Source: Thalassia testudinum (Eukaryota; Streptophyta; Magnoliopsida; Alismatales; Hydrocharitaceae). Taken from it: a DNA stretch of 64,000 nt. Below the pieces are notes generated by a model. It saw only the letters and a list, made by a program, of their open reading frames with translations, ran no database searches and was not told the origin of the DNA. Position 1 is the first letter of the stretch, and each line of letters starts with the position of its first letter. The DNA is taken from contig JAZHRO010000013.1 in assembly GCA_037157565.1 (NCBI GenBank), positions 35,592,501-35,656,500 of the forward strand, written 5' to 3'. Position numbers and translations under genes: made by a program. Of this stretch, positions 21,553-35,200 are shown one piece after another.

Positions 21553-21835
21553 ACCCTTTTTTGTTGATGAAGCAATAACGGCTTTCATTCATTCCACAGC
21601 AAATAAATAGAATGCATGGAGACACCAGCCCAAGGGCAAGCGGGAGGAAAAAGAAGATTGACAACCCAAAGAAGGAGAGACAAAACCAGAATACAAAAGC
21701 CAAATGCATGACGATAAAAAGGGAAACTAAACTTAACAAAAAGAAAGAGAAGCCCAACTCCAACATCCACTTGTTCATTACAGATGCTCCATGCTAAGAT
21801 ATTTGGAACCCCAAACTGACAGGTACTCTGCACTC
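21553..21835 (-). mobile_element. Probable LINE 3' tail, 5'-truncated
   Basis: The minus strand ends GCTTCATCAACAAAAAAGG, a typical plant LINE 3' end; the upstream part is non-coding 3' untranslated sequence. The 5' limit is not sharp. Confidence 0.45.
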
Positions 21836-22524
21836 GTTCTCATTCAAACCACTAACACTTTCGGGTGGAAGGAATGAAATAAGCCAAAAAAGTTGTTCAA
21901 GACAAGCAACTACACTCCGAATACGTACCAAGTGATTGGCCAAAAATATCAAGAACGGAAAAAGATGCTACACATTTGCGCAACAAAGACTTGTGGAGGA
22001 CCTTAACCGGAAGGGGTTCTTCTGGGTGGTGGCAGTGGTGGTGCAGCTGGCTGGTACCATATCAAATTTACCACTGACTAGATGGAAATGATTGAAGGCC
22101 AAGATATGCCGAGATACTTAATGGGCAACAGAAACTTGAACACTCCTCCCACAAAACTCCAACTAGATGTGGACCCAATCTGACCACAGAGAGACCAAAG
22201 AGAACTATGGGTGGGCATCTGGCTCAAATTTGGGGAGCCAACCTCGAGGGCTAGCAAGCTTGCCTCATTTATGTCTTTGAGCTGAGCTCGAGCCCTTATC
22301 CTCCCTCATTTACCGTGTTGAGCTGAGCTCAAGTTGCGGGCACATTTAGGATTTATCTCACACACACACACGTGCAGTCACTTTATATGGAATAATAAGT
22401 AAACCCATAAAAGTTAATGGAGTAAATCCAAACTTTCCCCCATCCCAAAAAAAAGAAAAAATTTAAAATTTGGGCTCATTTAAGTGATAGGTAAGCCCAT
22501 TTGACTTGCGAGCTAAATTGAACT

Positions 22525-23793
22525 TGTGCATATATGTGGAGTTTATTATTGTTGAAACTCAGAGAAATCATGGGATTTGGTCTCTTTATATAGAGAGACC
22601 AATACATTTCAATCTTAATACAATCTTCTAAAATAAGTAAAACATATTTCTAATTAAATCAAATCAAATCATAAACATACTTCCTAAGAGAATAATCCCA
22701 AAATATAAAATATGAAAAGAGGATAACATGTCAAGAGAATTTGTTTCTCCTCCTATACTCGACATGGAGAATCTTGGAAGACTTCCAATGTGCAGATCAT
22801 GAGAATCTCCAAGACTCCCCCCAAGTTAGATGTGTATGATCCAACTTGAGGAAGAACATTAGAATCTGGCACATGTGTAGGCCTTACATGCATGAATGCT
22901 CTTCGAACCTCAAATTGGACCACAAACTAGACTTAAACTTGATTGTGGGGAACATTCCCAAACACATGGTAGTCGGCTGATCTTCCAGAAGAAAAAATCT
23001 TCACTCAAAGAAGAGTAAAAAAAAAAAAAATCGGATTTTGGACTTCCACTGATGGGGTCGAGCCTCTAGCTCAATTACCTCACTACTTATCATTGTCATC
23101 TTCTAGGATGACATAACCTGGGGTTTTGGCATCTTCCTTCGGGTCAGGCATAGGGTTGGGCAAACAATACAACAACCACAACAAGACTTGTCTCTGTCTT
23201 GCACGAAACACCAACAACCATCTGTCATGATTATTTCAACAGCAGGAGCAACAGTAGCACCAATAGCCACAACAGTAGCAAGAATTGCAGCAATAATGCC
23301 ATTGGCAGCAACAATGGCTGCCATGGCAACAATAGCCACAACAACAATGAACAGCAATAGTGGCACCAATGGAGGGGGCAGAACTTGCACCTCAAGGCAG
23401 AGAAGGTGCCACTTACTTGGGTTAGGAAACCAAGTTTGGTCTCCACGTAGAGAAGAGGCTCTCATGGCCTCTCATGCATGGTAGAGGAAGCATAGTTCTC
23501 TAGATCGAACATGCTCTGATACCATGTGAAGAAACATAGAGTTTACTATTATTGAAACTCAAAGAGAAATCATAGAATTTGGTCTCTTTACAAAGAGAGA
23601 CCAATCCTATATCTCTAAAATAAGTAAAGCATATCTCTATCTAAATTAAATCAATTCCGAAAAAGATAATCCAAAAATACAAAACATAAAATATGAAGAG
23701 GATAACATGGCAAGAGGATTTATTTCTTCTCTTCTACTCAACATGGAGAATCTTGGAAGATCTCCAACATGGAGATCATGAGAATCTCCAACA
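22525..23793 (-). mobile_element. TRIM-like small LTR element
   Basis: Direct repeats at 22525-22814 and 23525-23793 share long stretches (AGAGACCAAT, AGGATAACATG, CATGGAGAATCTTGGAAGA). The right copy begins TG and ends CA. The minus strand has a tRNA-Met-type primer site next to the right repeat and a G-rich polypurine tract (CTTGGGGGGAGT) next to the left one. The 0.7 kb interior holds a CAACAG/AGCAAC low-complexity stretch and no pol. Total about 1.27 kb. Target duplication not clear. Confidence 0.65.
23513..23524 (-). promoter_or_regulatory. Primer binding site of TRIM, tRNA-iMet type
   Basis: The minus strand reads TGGTATCAGAGC directly after the LTR end, the standard initiator-Met primer site of plant LTR elements. 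Confidence 0.8.
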
Positions 23794-24003
23794 ATGCTCA
23801 ACAAGTCAAGCTTAAAGGTTCATTTATAGATAAGCTCATTTTACTCACGAGCCAACTTGAGCTTAAAACTTACTTAAATGATATAACTTTGTGAGCTCAA
23901 GCCGGCTCATTTGAGCTTGGTCAAGCTCAATCCCAATTGGGTTTGTAGAGCTTGAGCTCGAGCCAGGTCTGGTTTGACTCATTAGGCTTGATATCCAGGC
24001 CTA

Positions 24004-26235
24004 ATGAATACAGTACAGAAAATAGATAGCTTCCGGCGTTTCTATCTACACCTGTTTCAAAAAATCTTTCTTGGATGCCTCTTCAATGTTATACACACTC
24101 TCACGAACTTGTTAAATGCCTTGGGACATTTGCTATGGATGCAGCATGCATTTTTTGAATATTAGGAAACAAGCTTCAAACATGGATAATGTCATTTACT
24201 TACATTAGTTTTTCATTCTTTTTTAGCACATACATTGTTGCAGGGGGAGAATGGCATTATTTCATCAGCTCGTCACTCTGTCTTGGCAGTTACTTTATGG
24301 TAGGCATATCCAGTCCTGCTCCGCAATTAATCTAAAATATGTGCCTTATTTAATCAGGCACAGCCTATGAAATCCATTTATTGGATACCATAGAATATAT
24401 ATCAGAATTGTCATGCAATGTGTCATTAGCAAGTTATCTTATAAGCATTTTTTTCCCCTAGAGAGGTCATCTTACATGTTAACGATGCTATAACCATATT
24501 GTCCCTCTTAAGCACGTACTCTGAAAAGCCTCTAATTGATTATGGTAAATCTAATATAAATAAGCACACCTTCCAATGTGACAATTTGTGCTCGCTTCAT
24601 CTGCTTTAGATATGCCATCAACACTGTCCTACAACAGCAAAATTTATTAAAATTCACATGATGCACAAGGCTAGGAAATTGTTGAAGAAATGATGAGCAG
24701 AATTCACGCGTACATAAGCAACTTGAAGTTATGTTGTAATGTGCATTCTTGTTGAGGGAATCAAGTACAGCTGCAAGGATGTGCAAGAAATAAAATTATA
24801 AGAAACACCAGTCACTAAGCTCAATATAATCAGTGATAAAAATGACTAACCTCTTAACCATATGCAATACAGGAAACAAGAGCTTGTAGGACCGGAGTTG
24901 GATATGCCATTCCAAGGATGGCCTTCCATGATGAGCTTTCAGGAATGGGCAGGACAACAGCAGCTACTGTCAGTGTCACACTAAAACAATAGCAACTAAA
25001 GCCATCTCATGTTTTCCAACTGGTACAGACCATGTACCATGCAGTACATCCTGCAGATGTGAAAATAAAAGAACAAGGAGAGGAGAGGTATCAGCAGGAG
25101 CCATAGATTGGCACACAAGCACAGTATCAGAATGTCTGGTCAGGGCCTTGCCATTGAACTAGAAGTTTTGAGTACATGGTCTGGTATTTCTATTATACAA
25201 GCACATAACTGCACATTGGAAAGAACAGGAATCTCTTCCCCGTGGTGCGACATTGCAGTCTCAGCTCCAGACACATGATAAAAGGAAACCCAATCCAATC
25301 ATGTTTAAATTAGTATGTCTAATCTTTATGAAGGGAAGCTGATTTGTGCAGAGGGGCAAGGGCTCATACAACAGGAACCCCCATTCTCTATTGTAAGAGA
25401 CTCTTCGAACACCCATTGAAGAAATTCATTGAATGAGGTCTCAGCTCTTAATTCTTAATGCTGTTCCTATGGTTACTCCTATTGTGACTGCTAGAAAGTT
25501 TTCAAATTAAATTCATGTGCTTGCATACTCTTCTATTCCAGTGTAAAGTGTGGGATTAATTTCATTTTATTTGCAAGCATCTACTTGACTCCTTTACAAT
25601 GTCCTAACTCTAATGGCACCTATCCTTCAAAGCCAACAGCATGTGCCTCTCTTGACTAAATATATGCCCTATTGCAGACACCAGAGCATCAGGTGTGCCA
25701 ATGATCGGGTTTGTTCATTCACAAAGACTCCAAGAAGGAAATTTTGACACCCACATTTGGCCATTGTACTTATAAAAAGGAGTTGACTATTTGCATGCCT
25801 TGTTTTCAACACTGTTTGCATACTCATAAATGTCAAACATCTAAGCACCAGCATGCATTTTGGTTATAAATTGATCAAAAAGAGAGATGCAGAACACTCA
25901 GATTTTAGCTTATATAACCCCTAAAATCTGGTTTCAACTGAGGAGAATATTGCAATGGAGGAGATCACAAGCTTGACACTTCAAAAAAGAATTCCATACA
26001 TATATTTGATGCAGGTTGTTTCTATGTACAGTAGACTGATGTTATATTTTCTTCATTCAGTAGTTTTCTTAGTCACTTCTCCAAATAAACACTGCACAAA
26101 ATGAGAAAACAAGCACGATTTCTTCAACCTGATTCTCCCATTGTAAGTGCTCAACTCTGCAGCTGCAACATTAGACCATTGAATCTTGACTATAACACAA
26201 AACCTAAATTACAAATGCTTGTTAGAACAGAGCAA
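24004..26235. other. Stretch downstream of the PPR gene, no assigned gene
   Basis: No ORF of note. Three exon-like islands stand out: plus 24242-24300 (acceptor TTGTTGCAG, then a frame reading ENGIISSARHSVLAVTL, then a GT), minus 24590-24640 (reading AYLKQMKRAQIVTLEG) and minus 24870-24990 (reading PIPESSWKAILGMAYPTP). I recognise none of them. The 3' untranslated region of the PPR gene probably occupies the last few hundred bases. Confidence 0.4.
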
Positions 26236-29200
26236 TCAAATAGCCAGCTGACATAACAACAAATAATACACTGAGAAATGCTCCGCACCCCTTTGTCTTA
26301 GGGCATCTGAGGCAGTTTCAAGCAACTCCAGTGCTTTTCTGTCTGCTGTGCAGCCAGCATCCTCCATGTCCTGGAAGATTTTCAGTACCTGAAGGGGGAA
26401 AATGTAAAATTTACAGATCAAGAATAAAAGCAGTATTGATATCTATAAATTCAAACTCAAAGGTGAAAATGATCATTTGCCTAGGATGAGACTATTAGGC
26501 ATTAATGAAGCTTGTAATTAATCATGATCTAATCATGGGATTGTCAAGGAACATAGGAAATTCAAACTCTCTGTATTATGATAAAAGGCGGTGAACTTTA
26601 ATTGATGTCATTTAATTTGAGTAGTGGCAGTGTGCATGAAATTGACTAGTGGCAATGGTTATCACATTGCAGATATGGTGACTGCAAAAAAAAGGGGGGC
26701 ATAATTAAGAATCATAGAGATGTGTGGCAACTTAGGACTTGCCACAGGTCTTATGGAGCATTTTTCATCTTTTGAGTCCTGTTCCATCGAACAAAAAATC
26801 ACATGTAGAGCTATGAAAAGTGTACCCATCACCTGAAGATTGGACATATTATGAGATATTGCTCGGATCTCCATTCAGAGAAGAAGAATATTCTCAAGAA
26901 ATCTGGATAGAAATCCATCCATCTTTACACAAGTCAGTGGCACTAATGGCTTCCCAGGACATGATTAGCAAGAGGCAAAAGAAAGGAGGAAAAGCTCACT
27001 TTAGGGACCTGACCGGAGATCAGGTAATGGAATTACAAGGGTTGTTCTCTAGGTTCTCAGCAACAAGGACAAGAGAGCCAAGTCAAGCCCTCTAAACATG
27101 CTCTTTTATTCAAAGAAAACAAAGGCATAAAGACTTCATTTTCTAAAGTAGAGTGGAGTTGATCGTTGACAATGTTGCAACGGATCAAGTTCCAAGGGTT
27201 GTTCTCTTCTCCAGGTACACAATAACAAGGACAAGATAGCCAAGTCAAGCTCTCTAAACAAGCTCTTTTATTCGAAGAAAACAAAGGCACAAAGACTTCA
27301 TTTTCTAAAGTAGAGTGAAGTTGATCATTGTGGCAATGGTGCAACGGATCAAGTTACAAGGGTTGGAGAGAAGGACAGGTGTCCAACTTACCCTGCAGTC
27401 ATTGAAATACCCCTCCAAAATGACACCACCATTGCATCTGCATTCGCAGATAGCAAAAAAGAAGTTCAGGGAATCTGCCACTCAACAGCTCATACTTGTC
27501 TGATTGTCTAACCAAAAATAGAAACCCGATCCATCTCCCATTCTAACCTTGAACAGAGATATAACAGTCAGCATCAAGTGAATCAGGCATTTCCAGAAGA
27601 GTAAAGCACCTCAAATCAGCACCATTCACTTCTCCCAACTCAACTCCTACCATAGGAGGGATATAGAATAATAGTTTTTTTTTTTTAAGAGAGTCTCATA
27701 ACACATTAGGTTGCCTCTTTACAAAAAATGGAATAACACCCAGGTTTCAACTCTATTCACCATTTGTAACCATGTGATTTTATTTTTTTTTTGAACATGT
27801 AATTGTGTGATATTTGTGAAGCAGGAAAAGAGTTGTTTAGATATCAAACAAACAGAAGACTAAATTGTTTATACTAGTCAAAGCAACAGAATTATCAAAA
27901 GTAGGCCTTTTGCTAGCTAGAGTTTTCTCTGAGGCAGGATACCAAGCTGACCTGTTCAAATTTCTTTGCACGCATAAATGCCTTCATCAGAGTAGTATAA
28001 GTAACAACATCAGGAGTTAAACCCTTCAAATCCAATAAGTTCAATGTTAGACATGGCAGTCCTAAGAACTGGAAAAAAAATGCAAGAAGAAATGTGATGC
28101 AGGATGCACGAAAAGGGAAGTAAAATGGTTGAAATAGATGAAGCAACAGATTTTCATTAGGCAGTTCAAAATAACTCACACTTTCTTTAATATGTTCAAA
28201 GATAGATTCTGCTTCCAAATATCTTCCAGCAACACCAAATGCATTCATCAACAGATTCAGCATTTTAAGGTTGGGCTCAATTCCCTCAGCCTCCATCAGA
28301 CGAAAAACTTGGACAGTTTGCTCGCACAATCCCTACAGTAATTAACATAAAAGAAGCACAATAATTACAATGTATACTTTCCACAATTTTTCTCATAGTA
28401 CTTTCGTTAAAAATGAAATGGCATGATTTTATTCTACAGCTCAAGCCTCTCTTATGTGAGGAGGCGGATAGGAAATTACAACATGGTGCTCTAAGGAAAA
28501 AGGAAATAACAAAATGACACAAACTAAAATAACTCTAACACTCCTTCTCAAGCTGGAGCATAGATATCAATCACGCCTAGCTTGTAGCATACGAAGCAAT
28601 GCCACTTCTTGGGTAATGCCTTTGTTAGAATATTAGGAACCTATGGCTCAAAGGAGACAAGTGACGTGGTAATTCTTCCATTACTTACTGCATTGTAGAC
28701 AAAATTTCAGTCAACTTCAATACATTTGGTCTACTCATGGAATATTGGATTGGAGGCGATATGAATAGCTGACTTATTGTCATAATACATGGCAACAAGA
28801 TATGTGACATGAAGTCCAAGATCTGACAACAAGGAGGCAATCCACATTACCTTACATGTTGTTTGAGTCATAACCCAATACTCTACCTCAACACTGAAAC
28901 AAGAAACAACAGACTGTTTCTTACTACGCTATGTGACTAAATTACCACTAAGAAATGTGGCATATCCAATTGTAGATCTATCATCAGGAGAACTGGCATA
29001 ATCTGCATTAAAGTAGGTGCATAGATAGAGATGTCCATTTTTTTCTAAAGAAAAGACCTCCGCATGGAGATCCCTTCAGATATCTAAGAATATGATTACG
29101 TCATGCCAATCACCATAACACGACTTGTTCATGTGTTAGCTCACCCTGCTCACTGCAAAGCTTACATCTGGTTGTTTAACGGTCAAATACATAAGTTTGC

Positions 29201-32200
29201 CAACAATGCTTTTATATACCATTTTTGAATCATCAAATGGAGGATCATCGTCACTATTACATCCCTCCTTTGACTCCATGGGAACTAATAAGGGCTTGGC
29301 TCCAAGTCAGCCTATCTCCTCAAGTATTTCTAACACATATTTTCTTTGTGATAAAACAAATCCTTTTATAATTTCATGCAACTTCAATACCTAAAAAAAA
29401 ACTAAATTTCCCAAGATCTTTTGTCGCAAAAGTTTTCTGCAAAAAAGGTCTCTGTCTCTTGTATGCTTACATGGCCATCGCCTGTTAAGATCGTATCATC
29501 AACATAAACGACGAAAATAACAGCAGAATCACACTATTAAATGAAAATGAACGAGCAAAGTCGATCTAGTGAATCCAATCTTCATAATTTCAAAACTCAA
29601 ATTTTCAAACTATGCTCGAAGACTTTGCTTAAGACCATAGATGTTCTCAATTTGCACACATACTCCCCCTCAACCTCATAACTAAGAGATTGGGACATAT
29701 AGACTTCCTTCGTAAGGTTATCATCGAGAAAGATATTTTTGACATCTAGTTGATATAATGGCTACTTTTTGTTGACAGCAATAGAATAATCTTGACAAAA
29801 TTGAGACGTGCAATAGGAGAAATGGTCTCAAAGTAGTCCATCCCCAAGGTTCTTATGAAGCCTTTGGCAACCAAACATGCTTTTAGCCTATCAATTGTAC
29901 TATTAGGAAGATACTTTACAATACATACCCATTTGTAATCTACCACAGTTGAGTCTGGTAGACAAGCAACCGACTCTAAGGTTCCTTGTGACAGAAGAAT
30001 ACCCATCTCCTTATCCATCGCCTTTCCATCCTATATTTTGCATTGCTTCCACATAATTCCTTGGTACTATTGTGCTCACGAAAGCAAGCACAAACTACCT
30101 CAGAGAGAAGGGCTCAATTTGTCAAAGTATGTATGATGAGACATTGAATGTAACGTACAAGATCTCACTAGCTTTCGCATAGGTAAATCCAAATCTGTCT
30201 AAGTTGGGGCATTCTGTGCAAAGGTTGGTGTAGAGGTTATATCAGACATGCTTTTCTCTTATAAATAAACTAGCATGGCAAGTACTGGAACAAGAGTAAA
30301 CATATTGTGTTGTCTCTAATAGATGTGCAGATGATGTGGTCCCATCTCGATGTTACTTCATTGAAGAAAAATGGCAAAAGAACATGAGATCACCAGTTAA
30401 AGTATCGACGACTATTGGGATCATAACAACGATATCCTTTCTGGGTGCGAGAATAACCCAAGAAGACCCTTTTCAAAAAAAAAAAACCCAAGAAGACACA
30501 TTTAATAACTCATGGAGAATTAAATTGCTATCCAAAACATGTAGAAAACACACCCAACAAAAAGTACATAATAGCAAGGCAAAAAGATCCTTATTAGGAT
30601 GTAGCAACTATCCCATGCAAAACTGATGAAGAAACCCGACTAATAGATGCGAGAGGCAGTCTCCCATACCAACTCAAGGCTAGACCAACCAAGGAGGCTG
30701 AGAATTGGTGGACTCAGAGAGGTGAGTCCTAAGCCCAATCAGTCGGTCTCTAAATGAGGTATGTTCTCTATCTCGTCAAAAGATTCAGAGTCATTATAGA
30801 GCTTCTTCTTTGAAATAAGGCCTTCCTATCTCATTCTCTTGGAGAGAGCTCATGTGAGTAGCCACGAATGAATGAGCGAGTATTGGGGACACAGCAGGAA
30901 GTGAGGGGAACTCGGGTGAGTTGCCTGAACACTTGACACCTTTCTTTAGAGAGTGAATTATAAAATCCCATTTTAGGCTACCTAAAGTTCCCTCGCCCCT
31001 CGGCGCATGTCAGTAAGTGGTCAATCTGTTCACAAATGCATAGGTCAGGCTTTCGAGGATGAGCAAAAGAATGATCTTTTTTTTCATAAGAGAAGGTGTG
31101 AGCTACGGAAGATATAGTTGTGAGGAAGGACGTAGGGGAAGGTGAGTGTAGGGAACCAAAATCCTCGAATAAGTGGAAAGCGAGGGTCAGTCGATACCAG
31201 GGTACCTCTATTGTGGTTGGACCCTTGGCATCCATCGAGACCCTCCATAATAGAATTACCCCAAAAATACTTGGTATTTTCATGAAGGCAAGCAAAGCTT
31301 GAGCAACATCTAAGATATGTCACAGTTTCCTCTTAGCAACCCCATTTTGTTGAGAGATATGCGCACATGAAATCTGATGTATAGTACCATTAAAAGAAAG
31401 AAAGACAGCAATTCCTTCTGTATAAACTCTAAGGCATTGTCATTGTGAAAGATTTTTCGTAGAAGAGGAATAAAAATTCTCACCGAAAGAGCAATCCTTT
31501 ATTATAAACACCCAAATCAATCGACTATAATCATCAACAAAGACAATGAAGTATTGATGTCCAGACACATTAGCAACTCAACATGCTCCCCAAACATCAC
31601 AATGTATTAGAAAGGATAGGGAAGAACTTTTCTCAATCCGAGACAAAACGGAAGCACAATGATGCTTCCCCAACTGCACAATCAAAAGTAATAGACTGAG
31701 GCAAATTACAAAACATCCTCAAATCTTACCAACAAATGGATGACCAAGTCAACAAGGGCATAAAATAGGATTTATTGAACTAGAGGCAGCACCGGCAAAA
31801 ATGGCAGGCATACCCACCACTAGTTATTTGTCATGTTAAAAAGTCCTCGAAGTAAATGTTATGAGCATCAAAGATCACATGATGTTTAAGATCCTTACAT
31901 AACTTGTTGATTGATAATAAGTTCACAAGAAACTCTGGTGCACAATAAGCCTTTGATAGTTGTAATTGAGAAGAGAATTGAATATCACCAACAATAGTAA
32001 CAAGAGAACATGCACCATTGGCCAACTTGGCCAAACTAACCCCTCTAGATGGTTTGGCTTCAAAGAGATCCACTTCTACTAGTTAGGTGATTAGAAGCGC
32101 CTGAATTTATCACCCATATGATCTATGGTGGTTGAAGACAGGTATGCCTGACTACAACAACATCAAAAAGCCAACTTAGGCAAAGGATCCATTATTAGCA

Positions 32201-35200
32201 AAAGTGATTTCCTCAAGAATCGCATCAAGCTATATAGAGTAGTCTTCAAAAGATAATCCAAGGCAAAAGTAAAGACTAGTGATCTGCAGAATACGTTGCG
32301 TTCATTGTCACACTAGACAAGTGGACTAGCAACAAACATTGCACGCATCACAGGGTATATAAATGTGGCTCAATTACGTTCTGGCATGAAAACACACAAA
32401 GGTAGCATTTGGCAAGTGGGATTGGAAAAGTATGGTAAGTTTTATTGGATTGTGGGAGAAGCCAAAAATGTAGGATAAGGACATTTTCTATTTGGATGCA
32501 GGGAACGCCATTTCATGGGATGAGCTGAGATTATCTCATGTAGTGTTTGTTAAGCATGTGGGAGAAGCCTATATTTATGAGAGGATAGTGGGAGAAGTCA
32601 TCCCAGAGTCCTAATTCCAAGGAGAAGTGGAATTAGGAAAATGTGGGAGAAGCCGAGCAGATTACAGCCTCCTAAACTTGGGATTTCTTAACATTATCCT
32701 GCATGCCAAACAACGCCAAAGAGTGTGTGAATCCACAGAATTAGTGGGTAGCAGGATACACAAATCCCCAATTAAGCCACGCCTAGGGGTCTACCAAGCA
32801 CCAATGGGACTATAATGATTTGAAGCTACATCACTGAAGCACGACAGACATTTGGTAGTGACTACAGAACCATATAAGGACTAAAAAAATGGTCCAACAG
32901 TCTTCCCCCTGTGGCCCAAACAAGCTCAAACGTGCAAGAATGGACTCCTCGCAAGGTAAGGCCCAGGAATCAAATAGAGTTGACCAAGGGTTGCCACAAA
33001 TCCAAGGAGTAGTCTAACATAGCAAGTTTGATGTGAAAAAGCACCTACAAAGCAGCGTTACCTAACCCAAAATTCTGGCACTCTGCCAACTAGTGGCTAG
33101 TCAGCAAACAACCTCTGACTGGCAGGAGGGTCGTCGGTGGGCCACCAACCAACGGTTGGCTGTGGTGGCTACTACAAGGGTTTCAAGCACTGAAACCCTA
33201 AAAAAAGGTTTTTTATGGAAGAAGGGAAAAAAGAGATGAAAGCCAAGAGGATAGTATAAACATGGGTCTAGGATTGCTGCACTTGATACCATGTTGAAAC
33301 TGAAATGGCATGATTTTATTCTAAGACTCAAGCCTCTCTTATATATAAGAGGTGGATGAGAAAATTACAACATAGTGCTTTAAGGAAAAGGAAGTAACAA
33401 AATGACACAAAGTAAAATAACTCTAATAGTTTTTTTACGAAAAAAATAAAAATTTGTCCTGGCCCTTCAACTGGATATAAAGACCCAACCTGGCCTAGTT
33501 AGGTCAGCTAACAGTGATTTCGTACTGGCCAAGCCAAGAACAAGACCCAAGTTTTTGAAAATTGTGTATGGCATAAAGCACAAATTCATGTTAATTTTAT
33601 AGTATTTAATGTGCGAAAAAAAGGAGGAGAGAGAGATGCATGATTAGATCTTTCATGAACTACATCTGTGGCCAAAGAAAAAAAAGCATAATCAACTATT
33701 ATAGAGAATAAACAATGTACGTTTGTGAATCTCAACATTTACAAAGTCATTTCAAATGACAGTTACTTTTCAAACAAAAAGTTCACACAATGAACTTTAA
33801 AGGTGCATATCTTTGCTTGGTTACTCAGGAGAGGCAAATTGATGACGAGTTGCTGAAGTGCAAGTTGGGTTCTGGAGGTTGATACCACTTGTGCCCTTTG
33901 TGGGGTTGTTCAAGAAGATATCAACCATCTTTTTTTTCCAGTGCACCATCGCCAACCAAATTTGGAGGCACTTCAACTGTGATTGGATCCACTCCTGTGA
34001 AGAGGAATTTTGGCCTCTTTTGGAAGAGGTCGAAGGGGAGACAGTGGTAATATTTTCTGCATGAACGCAGAAAAGGCAAAGGCCCTTGCGGTTTTGTGGG
34101 GCATCTGGCTAGGAAGAAATGGAGTTGCTTTTAGGGGAGAAACACTATACTGTAAGAATTGTATTGCTTCCATTTCTTTGCTTTTTTTAGCCTAGGAGAA
34201 AACTTTGTAAAGATGGATACTCGGATAGCCATCCTTTTACCTTTCAAAAAAAAAAAAAATTTGTGATCAGCACAATCTGCAAAATGACAAGAAGCCCATG
34301 CCAGTTGAACCTTAGTTTTAAGCTTATGCAAGAATGAAGTTTCACATAGCAAAACTTCTAATACCTCAATGATTTTACCGGTGGAGCTAAACGGTCACAA
34401 TTCCACATTTCATGTTCTAACATCAGCGTACATTTGTTCTCCATGTTAGATTTTCCACCTCCTTTACAAAATAAGGAGAAGAAACGAATTGAACAGTTCC
34501 CTCGCGAATAGGCATTATCCATTGTTGAGCGTAATTATACTAGTCTTTAACTTCCCAAAGGATGCAATGCAAAATCAAAGCCTCAGAAAAAACATGCCAT
34601 TTTGTGTTTCCGAGTTTTCACATCCCCACATTACCTGCATACTGTCAGGATGCACAGCATCAGTTGGGGCATTATTAGTTGATTTTGGAAGGGAAGTGAA
34701 AGTCTGTTGTGGTAGTTGTAACTGTCAGGTGTCAATTGGAGGGGAAATAGTATCCTCAATGGGAGGCCTGTCCAGCGTAGTCCCTTGCTATTAATAGACT
34801 CCCATAACAGAGAAGCAATAATGTCACCTTGGTTGAACCCAACCACCCCACCCCCCCGCCATTCCACCTAAATTATCTGTTCATCGCCTCTAATTGCACC
34901 CACTCTTTCCTCGCTCTCATCTCTCATTCTTCATCTAAACTAGCTATTACTTGATCACAGATTGAAGCCGTCTCTTCTTCCTCCTATACTTCTACCACGC
35001 AAATACACATGCATACACAAGAATTCGCAACTGTCTAGATGATGCGAAACAAAAAACAACAACTAGCCCACGCTACCACCTGCTGGGCATATGCGTTGGC
35101 GAGCACGCAGAACACCCTGGGGGTGAGCTCGACGCCCTCAGCCCGAAGGGCGGCTACGCACCCCCGCGCGTTCCGGAATGCGCCGTACTGCCCATAGATG

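Larger units (their letters stand above)
19020..22207 (+). other. Intergenic stretch without a gene
   Basis: AT-rich sequence with no credible gene on either strand. It holds an (AG)n run and two LINE-like 3' tails listed separately. A short Pro-rich stretch on the minus strand near 22015-22070 ends in a stop, but I could not connect it to any gene. Confidence 0.5.
22208..24003. mobile_element. hAT-like MITE carrying a nested TRIM
   Basis: The outer parts are built of GAGCTGAGCTCGAGCC-type sequence on both sides, a composition common in plant hAT MITEs. The ends TATGGGTGGGCATCTGGC and, inverted, TAGGCCTGGATATCAAGCC agree at about 12 of 19 places. I see no clear 8-base duplication. Without the TRIM the element would be about 0.5 kb. 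Confidence 0.4.
28405..33428 (-). mobile_element. Degenerate Copia retrotransposon in PPR intron 1
   Basis: About 5.0 kb between two direct repeats of about 137 bases. The minus-strand order is primer site, decayed gag and protease, integrase, reverse transcriptase, RNase H, then the polypurine-like GCTTGAGAAGGAG before the left LTR. All coding parts carry stops and shifts. The LTR length is close to that of Tos17 (138 bases), which suggests a short-LTR Copia lineage. Same strand as the host gene. No clean target duplication (ACTTT versus GTTTT). 30600-31000 holds sequence I could not assign. Confidence 0.8.

Noticed and set aside
23103..23484. Hydrophobic ORFs on both strands at the CAACAG stretch
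   Set aside because: Low-complexity translation inside the TRIM; no membrane protein family fits.
28041..28070. Alternative acceptor for PPR exon 3 at TTTTTCCAG
   Set aside because: Would add about 15 residues between HIKES and GLTPD and break the PPR register; the acceptor at 28024 keeps it and has a TCTAAC branch-like site upstream.
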